64,000 nucleotides of DNA. Origin: Euryodendron excelsum (Eukaryota; Streptophyta; Magnoliopsida; Ericales; Pentaphylacaceae). The stretch covers positions 50,990,001-51,054,000 of the forward strand of contig CM065378.1 of assembly GCA_033060915.1 (NCBI GenBank), read 5' to 3'. The position numbers and the translations under genes are program-made. Below are positions 32,291-43,354 of the stretch, in pieces; the first letter of the stretch is position 1, and the number at the start of each line of letters is the position of its first letter. The notes under the pieces were generated by a model, which was given only the letters and a program-made list of their open reading frames with translations, ran no database searches and was not told where the DNA came from.

Positions 32291-32364
32291 AGAGAAGGGA
32301 GAGCTTCTCTCTCTAGAATTGCATCTTTGCGCTGGATATTGACTTCCTTTGCGTACCTTGTTCC

Positions 32365-32960
32365 TATTAGCCTTGCCTTATTATAGCCTTCGAAGGTCCT
32401 ACTCCTTTTAGGAGTTGCTTCTTTTAGCTCATTCCTTTTAGGAATCTACCTATTCTTAGGCAGTTGTATAATTATGGCAATCTTCTAGGGGCCTTTCCTT
32501 AGTTGGATTGGAGTTCTTTGACCTTTTGGACATTTCTTGGCCCTCAAGCTAACTTTGTTTGGTGTTAGGCTTACACTCGCTAGGTTGGCCTAAGTGCAAT
32601 GGCTGGCCCATACTATGTCCGGCAGATCGAGCTTGTCTTCATACAAGCTAGCCCACTCTTCTTAGTGGGCTCACTTGGTCTTGTCTTGGGTCATCAGCCT
32701 CTTAGCCCACACTAAGAACAAAGGGATTAAAAGAGCAATTCCTAGGAGTAGAACCTCTAAAGGCTTATAAATAAGGCAAGGTGAAGAAGAGCAAGGTACG
32801 CATTACTAAGAGTTAGAATAGACTTCTTTCTTTCTATTGTCTTTGATTAAGCCTATCTGACTTAATCTTTAGAGTGCCTTTGACCTCAAGGAGGTCGATG
32901 CATTCTCATCGTTCGTTCTTGTAGGTTCTCTAGAGTTCATCTTCGAGGTTCACCGTGCAG
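32365..32960. mobile_element. Tat-like LTR pieces in inverted orientation
   Basis: The left part (32350-32430) continues the minus-strand LTR from 25135. The right part (about 32745-32960) is the reverse complement of 24966-25120 plus 32350-32420. A TATA-like box TATAAATA at about 32768, followed by AGGCAAGG, is mirrored on the other strand by CTATAATAAGGCAAGG at 32375-32390. The two LTRs are therefore head to head. Between them (32430-32745) I recognise nothing more specific. Confidence 0.6.
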
Positions 32961-32966
32961 ATTTTG

Positions 32967-34263
32967 GTAAATGAAAAATCCCATCCACAATTTGTATGGG
33001 TGTGACGAGGACAGTTGTCAAAAGGAGAGGGATTGCATGCTTAAGCTTACTCAATTTGTTAGATGTGAAGAAAGTTTTGCTAAGCAGAAAAGTGGGATCC
33101 AGTGGTTGAGTGAAGATGATCATAGTTTAGCTTTCTTCTTTAATTCTGTCAAGAGTCGCAACAATTGTAACAAAATTGTCAGTATTCAAAGAGAGGACGG
33201 GACTGTTTTAACATATTTCAAGTGAAGATGAAAATTGTCCAATTGTATCAGAAACTACTTGGTTCGAAGAGCTTTATTCCTTATCCTGGTAAAAATGTTT
33301 TGTAGCCTTATGTATGCAACTTGGATTCTGTGGAGCAAGCTAGTGGTTTGTTTGGGGATGTGTCTACTGAAGAGATCAAAGCTGCTTTCTTTAGTTTTCA
33401 TGCTAACAAGGCTCCTAAGCCAGATGGTTTCAATGCTTATTTTTTTAAGTAGACTTGGCCTATTGTTGGGAGAGATATCATAGTTGCTATCCAAACTTTC
33501 TTTACTAATGGGGATTTTCTTAGGGAGGTAAATGGGACTATTTTTCTTGCTGCAATACTATATAAATGCATTAGCAAAATCATTGTGGAGAGGGTGAATG
33601 TGTTTCTTCCTCACATTATAAATGAAGCTCAATCTGCTTTCATGCTTGGTAGGATAATCACTGATAATATTCTTCTTGCACATGAACTAGTTCCTAGTTC
33701 TCATAGGAATAGTATGATTCCTAAAGTTGCTATTAAAGTTAATCTTACAAAAGCTGATGATTGAGTTCAATGGGATTTCTTATGGGATACTTTAGAGCTT
33801 ATGGGTTTTTCGATTCAACTGATAAACTAGATTAAATGTTGTGTATCTACTCTTATGTATTCTATCAGCGTCAATGGTGAACTTGAGGGGTTTTTCATGG
33901 GTGCTAAAGGCCTGCATAATGGGGACCTGCTATCTCCTTTTTTGTTTGTGATTGGTATGGAGGTTTTGACTCATATTTTGGAGAGTTCAGCTCCTTCATT
34001 CCAATATCATTGGAGATGTCACAAGACCAAGCTTACTCACTTGTGCTTTGCTGATGACCTTATGCTGTTTTATAAAGGTGATGTTTCTTTTGTTAAGATT
34101 TTTCAGGAGGCATTGGATACCTTTTCTCAATTGTTAGGTCTTCAACTTAATCCTTCTTAAAAGTAAGATTTTCTTATCTGGCATTGATGAACAAACCAAA
34201 TTGCTTATTGGGGAGAGCTTTAATTTTCAAGTTTGGAAATTTCCTATAAGATATCTTGGTGTG
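32967..34263 (+). pseudogene. RT fragment of a different, older LINE
   Basis: Plus-strand blocks: CEESFAKQKSGIQWLSEDD, NKAPKPDGFNAYFFK, INEAQSAFMLGRIITDNILL, GFFMGAKGLHNGDLLSPFLF, THLCFADDLMLF and FPIRYLGV. They follow the order of the main family's RT but share only about half of the residues, so this is a separate lineage. Catalytic FADD is present. The motif A aspartate region is damaged (VAIKVNLTKADD: VNL in place of VDL). The endonuclease and zf-RVT are absent. The fragment ends at 34263, where a gypsy LTR fragment begins. Confidence 0.85.
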
Positions 34264-34412
34264 TGATGTGAACATCAATCAACACGTGTTCAGACTCGAC
34301 AACAATATTGGAATACTGGCCTAAGAAAGCTAAAGTCAAATTTTAAAAAAAAAACCCCGACTCAACATTTATAGCTAAAAATGCAAATCAAAGGTATAGA
34401 GTAACTAACCCG
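34264..34412 (-). mobile_element. Fragment of a CRM-like LTR
   Basis: The sequence starts TGATGTGAACATCAATCAAC, matching the edge of the solo LTR at 421 (TGATGCGAACCTCAATCAAC). It continues through AACAATAT(T/C)GGAAT, AAGAAAGCTAAA and CCCCGAC. After about 145 bp it passes into a gypsy pol fragment. It interrupts the LINE RT fragment to its left. Confidence 0.75.
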
Positions 34413-34512
34413 ACAAGCTAGTTTTTGAGCCTGGTGATTGGGTGTGGTTACACATGAGGAAAGAAAGGTTTCCGGCACAAAGATGTTCTAAGTTGCTGCC
34501 ATGAGGAGATGG
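34413..34512 (+). pseudogene. Integrase C-terminal fragment of a CRM-like element
   Basis: The plus-strand frame reads KLVFEPGDWVWLHMRKERF, then PAQRCSKLLP and a TGA. It aligns with LLFEPKDWVWLHTRKERF at 52381-52442 of the complete CRM-like element. The 100 bp piece is directly fused to the 5' end of the following LINE, at GAGGAGATGG. Confidence 0.85.
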
Positions 34513-34591
34513 GGGGTTAGTTGAGAGTTTCTCCCTTTAGGATTCATTTTCGTTTTCTTTTCTAGAACTTATTCTGATTTCTTTGGAGAAG

Positions 34592-36808
34592 ATGGAGGGT
34601 GAGGATGGAGACCATCTTAGAGTGATGGGGGATATTGCTGCGATTGGTGAGGATGGTTCACCTCTGTTAGGAAATGGTGCAGACATTTATGACCCTCTTA
34701 ATGGCTCTCTTGAGAGATTTCTAAAGCTAAGAGCTAGGTCACAAGGGATTCACGTTGATAATTCTATAACGGAGGTTGGGAGAGGTTAAGCCATTGTTCC
34801 AGGTGTTGCTGCTCGTAGAATCTCTGAGTTGAATTCTGATTTGGAGTTTTTGAAGTTGGAAAGAGATGAGTACAAATCTGAAATTGAAAAACTCAAGGCT
34901 ATGGTGTCTGAGCTATGCAATACTCCAGGTAATATGCTTGGGTCAAGTATGGCTTCAAAGATGCACGATGTCAAGTCTAGTTTCAACACTCCTATTGCAA
35001 GCTTTGGAGGTCTTCTCTCATTCACAAATGGTGGAAAATCTTCAGGTAGTAACTCTTCATCCAAAAGCTAGGCAGATAAGGTTGAACAGGAAGAGCAAAC
35101 TTTTGTGGTGAGTTCTCCCCATTAAGTAGTTGTATATTCGGTGTCCAAGCCTCAGCTTGTAGAGAAGATGGGTACGGTTCAAGTAGAGAAGCTTGGAGCA
35201 AAGGAGGAAACTAATGTGGTGATTGCTCCCCATGTAGCAGCTGTAAATTTGGTGTCCAAACCTTAGCTTGTGAAGGAGGGTACTGTTCACGCACTTGGTG
35301 GAGAGAGTGCAAATACAAAGGTGATGGGGATGGGTCTTGTCTCCACTACTTTGGATTTAGGTAATGGGATGCAGCATGCTTGCATGGGTGAAGAGTGTGC
35401 AAATGCAAAGGGGATGGAGATAGGCCATGTCTCCACTACTTTAGGCTTGAGAAATGGAGTGCAACATGCTTACTTGGGTGGAGGGAAAGCTGGAGAAAAT
35501 TCTGCTATGGCAGAATTTGCAGTCAACCAAGCATGGAGGCAGCATGGGAGGGGCACGGTCAACGAACTTGGTGGAAAGCAAAGTGGTCCCAATGGTCCAA
35601 GTAAGTGGGTTTCCATTTTAAAGTCAAAGAAAGGCTCTTTTATGAATCTTGAATATTTCAAGCCTGAATTGGGAAATGATAGAGTTAAAGTTAAAGCCCC
35701 CTCGGATGTGGCTGCCCAAGGTGTTGAGTTATGGGAAAATACTGTTGTTGGGTCCTTTATGCAAAATAAACTACCCTTTAATTTAGTCAACAACATTGCC
35801 AAGAAATTATGGGATAAACATGGGTTTGAAAAATTGTTGACCAGTGATAATGGGTTCTATTATTTCAAGTTTTCATCAGCTACAGGTTGTGAATGGGTCA
35901 TTGAGAATGGACCATGGCACTTTGCTCGGCGTCCTATATGCCTAAGGAAATGGCAACTCAACATGAACCTTAGTAAGGATAGCTATAAATCAGTCCCCAT
36001 TTGGGTTAAGTTCTATAATGTTCCTTTGGAATTGTGGACAGCAAGAGGCCTAAGTTATGTGGCTAGTGCAGTGTGGAAACCCCTATACCCGGATAACTTG
36101 ATTGAAGAATTAAAGAGAATAAACTTTGCTAGAATTTGTGTGGAAGTTAATGCTGAATCTAAGCTTCCAGATTCCTTTGATCTGGAGGTGGCAGGTAGAG
36201 GTGTTATTGAAATAGCGGTTGAGTACAATTGGGTTCCAAAGATTTGTGAAGTTTGCAAAGAATTTGGGTATGTAGTGTGCAAGTGCACAAAGGTGATTAA
36301 ACAAAAATGGAAAGTTAAAAAGAATTCAATAGTAGAATTTGCAAATGAAGAGGGCTGGATAGAAGTTAAGCGCAAAAGGAAGGAGAATACTATTAATGAG
36401 GATACTACAAGTGCTCCAAGTTTAGCTGGTCCAAATGGTGTTGGGCAATTAGAGAAGATGATTTCTACTACTCCGAGGGCAACAAATGTCATTCCAAGTG
36501 GTGCTTGCAGAGGTGATCAATTAGTCCCCATACAACTAGCCAATCTGATGATGAAACCTATTGGTGAGGTCATAACTCTCAATAGATTTCAACAATTGGA
36601 CAAGATGGAAGATGTTGAAGCCATGGAAACTAGTGAGGATAGTCAGTCAAATTTGATGGCAACTCCTATTGCAAATCCTTTCAGAGACAACGCGGTGGTA
36701 GTGAATGAAGTTGATAGGAAGATACAAAAGAATAAGAAGAAGAACGAGAAGAGAAGAAGGTAGAGCTCAGCTAGTGGCTCTAAGGGGAGCACCTCTTGTT
36801 CTAAGTAA
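34592..36808 (+). pseudogene. LINE ORF1
   Basis: ATG 34592 opens with MEGEDGDHLRVMGDIAAIG. In-frame stops lie at 34787 (TAA, the same codon as in the 25-32 kb copy), 35069, 35122 and 35264. From about 35270 the frame is open for 497 codons. It contains DUF4283 (ELWENTVVGSFMQNKLPFN to WTARGLSYVAS) and the knuckle CEVCKEFGYVVCKC, in which the histidine is replaced by tyrosine, so metal binding is doubtful. A TAG at 36761 precedes the family stop at 36806-36808. The N-terminal coiled-coil segment (SDLEFLKLERDEYKSE) is retained. Confidence 0.9.
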
Positions 36809-36811
36809 TTA

Positions 36812-39800
36812 ATGTCGTTTGCTTGCTGGAATGTGAGAGATCTCAATGATCTCTCTAAGCGGAGAGAAATCAAAGATTTTGTTCGGTGCCACAACATTTG
36901 GTGTTTTGGTTTTGTAGAAACTAGAGTCAAGTTGGAGAATAGGGATTCAATCTGTCGTGGGTTGATGAAGAATTGGAATTTCATCCATAATTATAACACT
37001 AGTGGGGATGGTAGAATTTGGGTTGGGTGGAATTTGAATTTTGTGAAATTGGATGTTCTAAGCATGTCCAACCAAATTATTCATTGTAAGATCTTTCTTA
37101 TTGAGCAGAAGATCCATTGCTACATTTCTTTCGCTTATGGTTTACACACTGTAACACTTAGAAGGCAGCTTTGGAGGGATCTTGAGCAACATGCAAATCT
37201 AGTCTGTAACGAACCTTGGCTTGTCATGGGTGATTTTAATGCTATAAGATCTCCTTTTGAGAGAAGGGGGTGAAGCACTGATTGGCCTGGTTTCATGGAC
37301 GAATTTAATGAGTGTCTTGTGGAGGCTGAGCTAGATGATCTTCGATATGGGGGTTTCCATTTTACTTGGAACAATGGATGTGCTAAGAATTATATCCTAA
37401 GAAAAATTGATAGAGCTCTTGTTAACAGCTGCTGGAACTCTAATTTCAGATTTTCTTCAGCTGAATTCTTTCCTTTTGGGGTTTCATTCATAGCCCTATT
37501 TAGGTTCGGTTGGGGCTCCATATGAAGGAAGGTACTAAATCTTTTAAGTTCTTTAATTTTTGGGCTGAGTATGAGGAGTTTTTGCCTACGGTGCAGCAAG
37601 CTTGGAATACTGTTGTTGAGAGGTACCCAATGTATTGAGTTTGCAAGAAGCTTAAGATGGTGAAATCTAGTTTAAAGGAGCTAAATAAGAAGAAATGTTA
37701 TGATATTTCGCTGCGAGTTAATGAAGCTAGAGAGGAGTTGCTTAATCTTCAAATACAGTTAGAGGCAAATGGTGGGGATCATGGGCTCTTGGCCAAGGAG
37801 AAAGAGAGCCTTTCCAAACTTAATGCTTTGAATAATCAAGAGGAGAGCTTTGCCAAGCAAAAGAGCATAATTCTGTGGCTGAATGAAGGGGATCAAAACA
37901 CCAATTTTTTCTTCAAGTCAATAAGGAATAGAGCTAATAGGAATAAAATCTCCTCCATAAAGAAGGAAGACGAAACTGTAGTGGAAGATATTAAAGAGGT
38001 CAAAGAGGAATTTGTAAAATACTTCCAAAACTTGTTGCGGAAGGAAAATGATGTGAAGTATCCAGGGAAGGAAGAACTTCAGCAATATGTTTGTAAAGTG
38101 ATTTCTGAAGAAGCCGCTGCAAATATGGACAGGAATGTCACGGAAGATGAGATTAAGCAAGTGCTCTTTAACTTAAATCCAAACAAGGCCCCTGGTCCTG
38201 ATGGTTTCAATGGTTTTTTCTTTAAGAAAGCTTGGCCTATAATTGGAAAGGAGGTGGTTGTTGCCATTAAATCATTCTTTGATTCTGGTTGTTTGCTAAA
38301 GGAAGTCAATGCTACCATTGTAGCCTTAATCCCCAAAGTTCCTAATCCCATAACCTTAAAGGACAATCGACCTATCTCTTGTTGCAATACTCTATACAAA
38401 TGCATTACTAAGATTATTGCGAATATAATTAAGAGTTTGCTGCCTCTGGTTATTGATGAAGCCCAATCAGCTTTTATTCAAGGAAGGAAGATTAGTGATA
38501 ACATCTTACTTGCTCAAGAACTTACGAGAGGCTATCATAAGAACACCAAGTTGGCTAAATGTGCTGTGAAGGTAGATCTTATGAAGGCCTATGACTCAGT
38601 CGAATGGGAATTCGTGTTGGATGTTTTGGAGCTTATTGGATTTCCAGAGAAGCTAAGGAATTGGATACAGGTCTACATCTCTACTCCTGTGTGCACAATC
38701 AACCTTAATGGTGCCTTGGAGGGTTTCTTTCCTGGAGCTAAAGGCTTGAGGCAAGGTGATCCTTTATCCCCTTACTTATTTGTAATTTGTATGAATGTCC
38801 TATCTCAAATTATTAAGCAGCAAGTAAAGAGGAACCCCAATTTTCAGTTTCATTGGAGATGTAAGAAAACTAGCTTAACTCACCTTTGTTTTGCTGATGA
38901 CTTGATGCTTTATTGCATGGGTGAGATTGCTTCTGCTAGGATTTTAAAGGAGGCTCTGGATATATTTTCTGAATTCTCAGGTCTTGTTCCAAATTGTACC
39001 AACAATAATATATTTCTCACTAGTTTGGATGATCAAGGGAGAGAGCAATTGTTAAATCTCTTCAAGTTTCAGCCAGGTGTGCTTCTAATTCGATACCTAG
39101 GGGTTCCCTTGATTTCTTCTAAGCTGAAACCTAAAGTTTGCAATAACTTGGTTGATGGAATTGTGAGTAAGGCCAAGTCTTGGATTGGTAAGTTCCTCTC
39201 TTATGCTGGCAGGTTGCATCTCATCAAATTAGTCTTATTTAGCATGCAAAACTACTGGTGTGCCGATTTCATTATGCCTAAGAAAGTTTTGAAGAAAATT
39301 GATCAATGCTTCATAGCTTTTCTTTGGAAAGGGCCTGATTTAAAGAGTACTAGAGCTAAGGTTAATTGGGAAGAGGTTAATAAACCAAATGATGAAGGTG
39401 GTCTAGGCATAAAGAAGTTGGTGGATTGGAACCAAGCTAATATCACTAGATACATCTGGTTGTTGTGTCAATCTTCTACAACCTCTTGTTGGGAGAAGTG
39501 GGTCAGAGCTAACCTTCTAGTTAGAAGTCAATTCTGGGTGGCTAAGGTTCCTTGGGATTGCTCTTGGACTTGGAGGAAAATTTTGCAGCTAAGAGATATC
39601 ATTAGGCCTTTGATCAAGTACAAAATTGGGGAAGGCTCACAGGTTTCCCTTTGGTATGATAACTGGCTGCCAATGGAGCCTATACATCAAAGAATGGGGG
39701 ATAGGGTGATCTATGATTCTAGTCTAGGTAAAGAAGCAAAAGTTAGCACTATTATTAGAGACAACCAGTGGCATTGGCCTATGGCAAATTCCATAGAGTT

Positions 39801-40470
39801 GATGGAGCTCAAGAGGTGTATGTCATGTATTCCACTTCCAAATAATTCTTGTACTGATCAAGCCATGTGGATTCCAGAAAAAAAAAATCACCAATTTTCA
39901 GTTAGATCAGCTTGGCAAAGTATTAGAAGTCATGGTCCTCAAGTGGAGTGGGCTGAAGTTGCTTGGTTTAAGAAGTCTATTTCTAGATATAGCTTCATCC
40001 TTTGGCTTGCTATTCGAGAAAGATTAGCCACCCAAGACAAACTTGCTGCCTATGGTATGTTAATTGACATGTGTTGTGTGTTTTGCAGAGATAAAATTGA
40101 AGACCACAACCATCTCTTCTTCCAGTGTTCAATCACCAACAGATTATGGGTGCAGCTGCTAGCAAAATGTAAGGCCTAATGCTTGAGTAATGAGTGGCAA
40201 GGGATTGTATCTTGGACTTGTACCTTGAAGGGGAAGGCTTTGAAGTATATTCTTTGCAAGTTAATGCTCTCCACCATTGTTTATTTCCTTTGGAGAGAAA
40301 GGAATGAGAGATTAATGACTAACAAGTGTAGGGACATGAAGGCAGTGCACAATGATATAGTCTTTCAAGTTCGTAGTAGGATGGCTAGCTTGAGAGGCTT
40401 TCATGGAACGGCACCAAATAGGGACCTCCAGCAAATATGGCAGATTCCCAATGATATTTTCAAGAACTAA
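36812..40470 (+). pseudogene. LINE ORF2 (endonuclease, RT, zf-RVT)
   Basis: The endonuclease runs 36812-37500 with WNVRDLND, GFVETRVK, YGLHTVTL and GDFNAIRSPFE. One frameshift (about 37268) and damage at SDHSPI (SFIALF, about 37487-37500) remove the last catalytic motif. A TGA at 37637 follows. From 37657 the frame is open for 840 codons: AQSAFIQGRKISDNILL, VDLMKAYDSVEWEF, LRQGDPLSPYLFVI and LCFADDLMLYC, so all RT catalytic residues are present. The zf-RVT part follows (CCVFCRDKIEDHNHLFFQC). A TAA at 40177-40179 (CAA in sister copies) cuts the last 97 codons. Confidence 0.93.
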
Positions 40471-40697
40471 GGGCAACCATTCTTTGCTATTTGTTTAGTT
40501 CTTATAATTGTTTAGCTAAGTTAGCTTCTTTGTGTACTTTTCTTAGCTAGTGCTAGTTGGGTTCTTTAGTTTGTTTGGATGGTTATCTTTCTTGATTATC
40601 ATTATCCTTTGGCTTGGGGTATGCCCCTTGTATTTGTACTTGATCTTTCGATCTTTTTTGTCTTTAGATTTTCTTTCTTACTTAGCCAAAAAAAAAA

Positions 40698-41028
40698 GTG
40701 ACTAACCCCGACCCAATGATTATATGTAATCACGAACTGAAGATATAAAATTTGAATGCCACAAGAAAGAATTCTTGATAAGTTCACAAGTTCTCTAAAG
40801 TACCAATAAAAGAAACAACACTCGCGTTTTTTTAAAATCTCAATTCAATGTCCCTTCATTACAAATAGTGCACGCTATTTATAGAACCTGGTTGAGAAAA
40901 AAGGACTACAAATCAGTCCCTAATTGATGGGCAATCAGCCAATCAATTAGCTAAATCAAAAGACTATAAATCAGTCCCTGATGGATGGGCAACCAGCCAA
41001 TCAATTAGCCAAGTCAAAAGAAGGACTT
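40698..41028 (-). mobile_element. Fragment of a CRM-like LTR
   Basis: The sequence matches about 515-945 of the solo LTR at 421-1155: CCCCGACCCAATGATTATATG, AATTTGAATGCCACAAG, TCAATTCAATGTCCC, GCTATTTATAGAAC, and the TAATTGATGGGCAATCAGCC repeats. Both LTR ends and the Pol tail are missing. It is bounded by the poly(A) of one LINE and the 5' end of the next. Confidence 0.8.
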
Positions 41029-41155
41029 GGCATTAATGGAGGTTGAAGGTGGCATTAATGAGTGTGGCGCAGCTGGGGGTTAGTTGAGAGCTTCTTCCTC
41101 TAGGATTCATTTTTGTTTTCTCTTTTTAGAATTTATTCTGGTTTCTTTGGAGAAG

Positions 41156-43351
41156 ATGAAGGGTGAGGATCAAGACCCTCTTAGAGAGATGGGGGATATT
41201 GCTGCAGTTGGTGAGGATGGTTCACCACTATTAGGCAATAGTGCAGGCATTTATGACCCTCTTAATGGCTCTCTTGAGAGATTCCTAAAGCTAAGAGTTG
41301 GGTCACAAATGGAGGTTGGGTGAGGTCAAGCCATTGTTCCAAGTGCTGCTGCTCGTAGAATCTCTGAGTTGACCTCTGGTTTGGAGTTTTTAAAGATGGA
41401 AAGAGATGAGAACAAATCTGAGAATGAAAGACTCAAGGCTATGGTATTTGAGTTATGCAATACCCTAGGTAAAAAGCTTGGGTCAAGTATGGCTTGAGAG
41501 ATGCACGATGTCAAGGCTTGTTTCAACACTCCCAATTCTAGCTTTGGAGGTCTGCTCGCGTGCACAAATGGTGGAAAATCTCCAAATAGTAACTCTTCAT
41601 CCAAAAGTTGGGCAAATAAGGTTGAGGAGGAAGAGGAAACTTATATGGTGAGTTCTCCTCATGGAGCAGCTGCAAATTCAGTGCCCAAACCTCAGCTTGT
41701 GGGGAAGATGGGTACGGTTTGGGCAGAGAAGGTTGGAGCGAAGGAGGAAAGTAATTTGGTGATTACTCCCCATGTAGCAGCTACAAATTTGGTGTCCAAA
41801 CCTCAGCTTGTGAAGAAGAAGGGTATTGTTCACGCACTTGGTGGAGAGAGTGCAAATACATAGGTGATGGGGATGGGTCTTGTCTCCACTACTTTGGGTT
41901 CTGGAAATGGGGTGCAACATGCTTGCTTAGGTGAAGAGAGTGCAAATGCAAAGGGGATGGAGATAGTTCTTGTCTCCACTACTTTAGGTTTCGGAAATTG
42001 AGTGCAACATGCTTACTTGGGTGAAGGAAAAGCTGAACACAATTCTAGTGTGACAGAATTTACAGTCAACCAAGCATGGAGGTAGCATTTGGGGGGGGGG
42101 GGGGGGGTGTATGGTCAACGAACTTGGTGAACAGCAAAGTGGTCCCAATGGTCCAGGTAAGTGGGTTTCCATTTTAAAGTCAAAGAAAGGCTCTTTTATG
42201 AATCTTGAATATTTCAAATATAAAATGGGAAATGATAGAGTTAAAGTTAAACCCCCTTCGGATGTGGCTGCCCAAGGTGCTGAGTTGTGGGAAAATACTC
42301 TAGTTGGGTGCTTTATGCAAAATAAACTACCCTTTCTTTTAGTCAACAACATTGCCAAGAAATTATGGGATAAACATGGGTTTGACAAATTGTTGACCAC
42401 TGATAATGGGTTCTATTATTTTAAATTTTCATCAGCTATGGACTGTGAATGGGTCATTGAGAATGGACCATGGCATTTGGTTGGGCGTCCTATATGCCTA
42501 AGGAAATGGCAACTCAACACAAACCTTAGTAAGGATAGCTGTAAATCAGTCCCCATTTAGGTTAATTTCTATAATGTTCCTTTGGAATTGTATACTGTAA
42601 AAGGTCTAAGTTATGTGACACTAGTGCAGTGGTGAAACCCCTATATCCTGATAACTTGACTAAAGAGTTAAAGAGAATAACCTTTACTAGAATTTGTGTG
42701 GAAGTTAATGTTGAATCTAAACTTTCAGATTCCTTTGATCTGGAGGTGGAAGGTAGAGGTGTTGCTGAAATAGCTATTGAATACAACTGAGTTCCAAAGA
42801 TTTGTGAAGTTTGCAAAGAATTTGGGCATGTAGTGAGCAAGTGCAAAAAGGTTATTAAACAAGAATGAAAAGTTAAAAAGAATTCAATAGTAGAGATTGC
42901 AAATGAAGAGAGTTGGACAGAAGCTAAGTGCGAAGGGAAGGAGATTACTATTGATGAGGATACTGCAAGTGCTCCAAGTTTAGCTGGTCCAAGCGGTACT
43001 GGGCAATTAGAGGAGATGTTTTCTACTACTTTGAGGGCAAAAGATGCCATTCCAAGTGGTGCTTGCAGAGGTGATCAATTAGTAGCCATGAAACCAGCCA
43101 ATCTGATGATGAAACCTGTTGTTGAGGTTATAACTCTTAATAGATTTCAATAATTGGACAAGGTGGAAGATATTGAAGACATGGAAACTAGTGGGGATGG
43201 TTAGTCAAATTTGATGGCAACTCCTAATACAAATCCTCTCAGATAAGGCAGTGGCAGTTGATGAAGTTGATCAGAAAAAACAAAAGAATGAGAAAAAAGA
43301 AGACAGAACTTAGCTAGTAGCTCTAAGGGGAGCCTCTCTTTTTCTAAGTAA
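41156..43351 (+). pseudogene. LINE ORF1, decayed
   Basis: The frame opens at ATG 41156 (MKGEDQDPLREMGDIAAVG) with a 27 bp deletion near 41310. The codon that is TAA in two sister copies is CAA here (about 41323), although a TGA lies just before it. DUF4283 is readable (ELWENTLVGCFMQNKLPF, NGFYYFKFSS, ENGPWHLVGRP), and the knuckle CEVCKEFGHVVSKC is intact at about 42804-42845. Stops lie at 42558, 42788 and 42867, and a 17-base G run at 42091-42107 shifts the frame. The family end TAA-TTA-ATG is present at 43349-43357. Confidence 0.88.
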
Positions 43352-43354
43352 TTA

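Larger units (their letters stand above)
25136..32349 (-). mobile_element. Full-length LINE with a 15 bp target duplication
   Basis: A perfect 15 bp repeat, TGCGTACCTTGTTCC, flanks the element (25121-25135 and 32350-32364). The poly(A) end (as T) starts at 25136. The element contains a 3' UTR, ORF2, ORF1 and a 5' UTR of about 290 bp, and it is about 6.36 kb once the 852 bp solo LTR and its 5 bp duplication are subtracted. This is the only LINE in the window with both ends and a clear target duplication, so it defines the family's structure. It inserted into a Tat-like LTR. Confidence 0.93.
34512..40697 (+). mobile_element. Near full-length LINE (plus strand)
   Basis: The 5' UTR starts with GGGGTTAGTTGAGAG, as in the copy at 41029, but lacks the upstream CATTAATGGAGG part. 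ORF1, the TAA-TTA-ATG junction, ORF2, the 3' UTR with hairpin (40616-40627) and poly(A) (40688-40697) all follow. No clean target duplication directly flanks it. GTAACTAACCCGAC (34401-34414) and GTGACTAACCCCGAC (40698-40712) are similar and would place the gypsy piece 34415-34511 inside the inserted unit. Confidence 0.9.
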
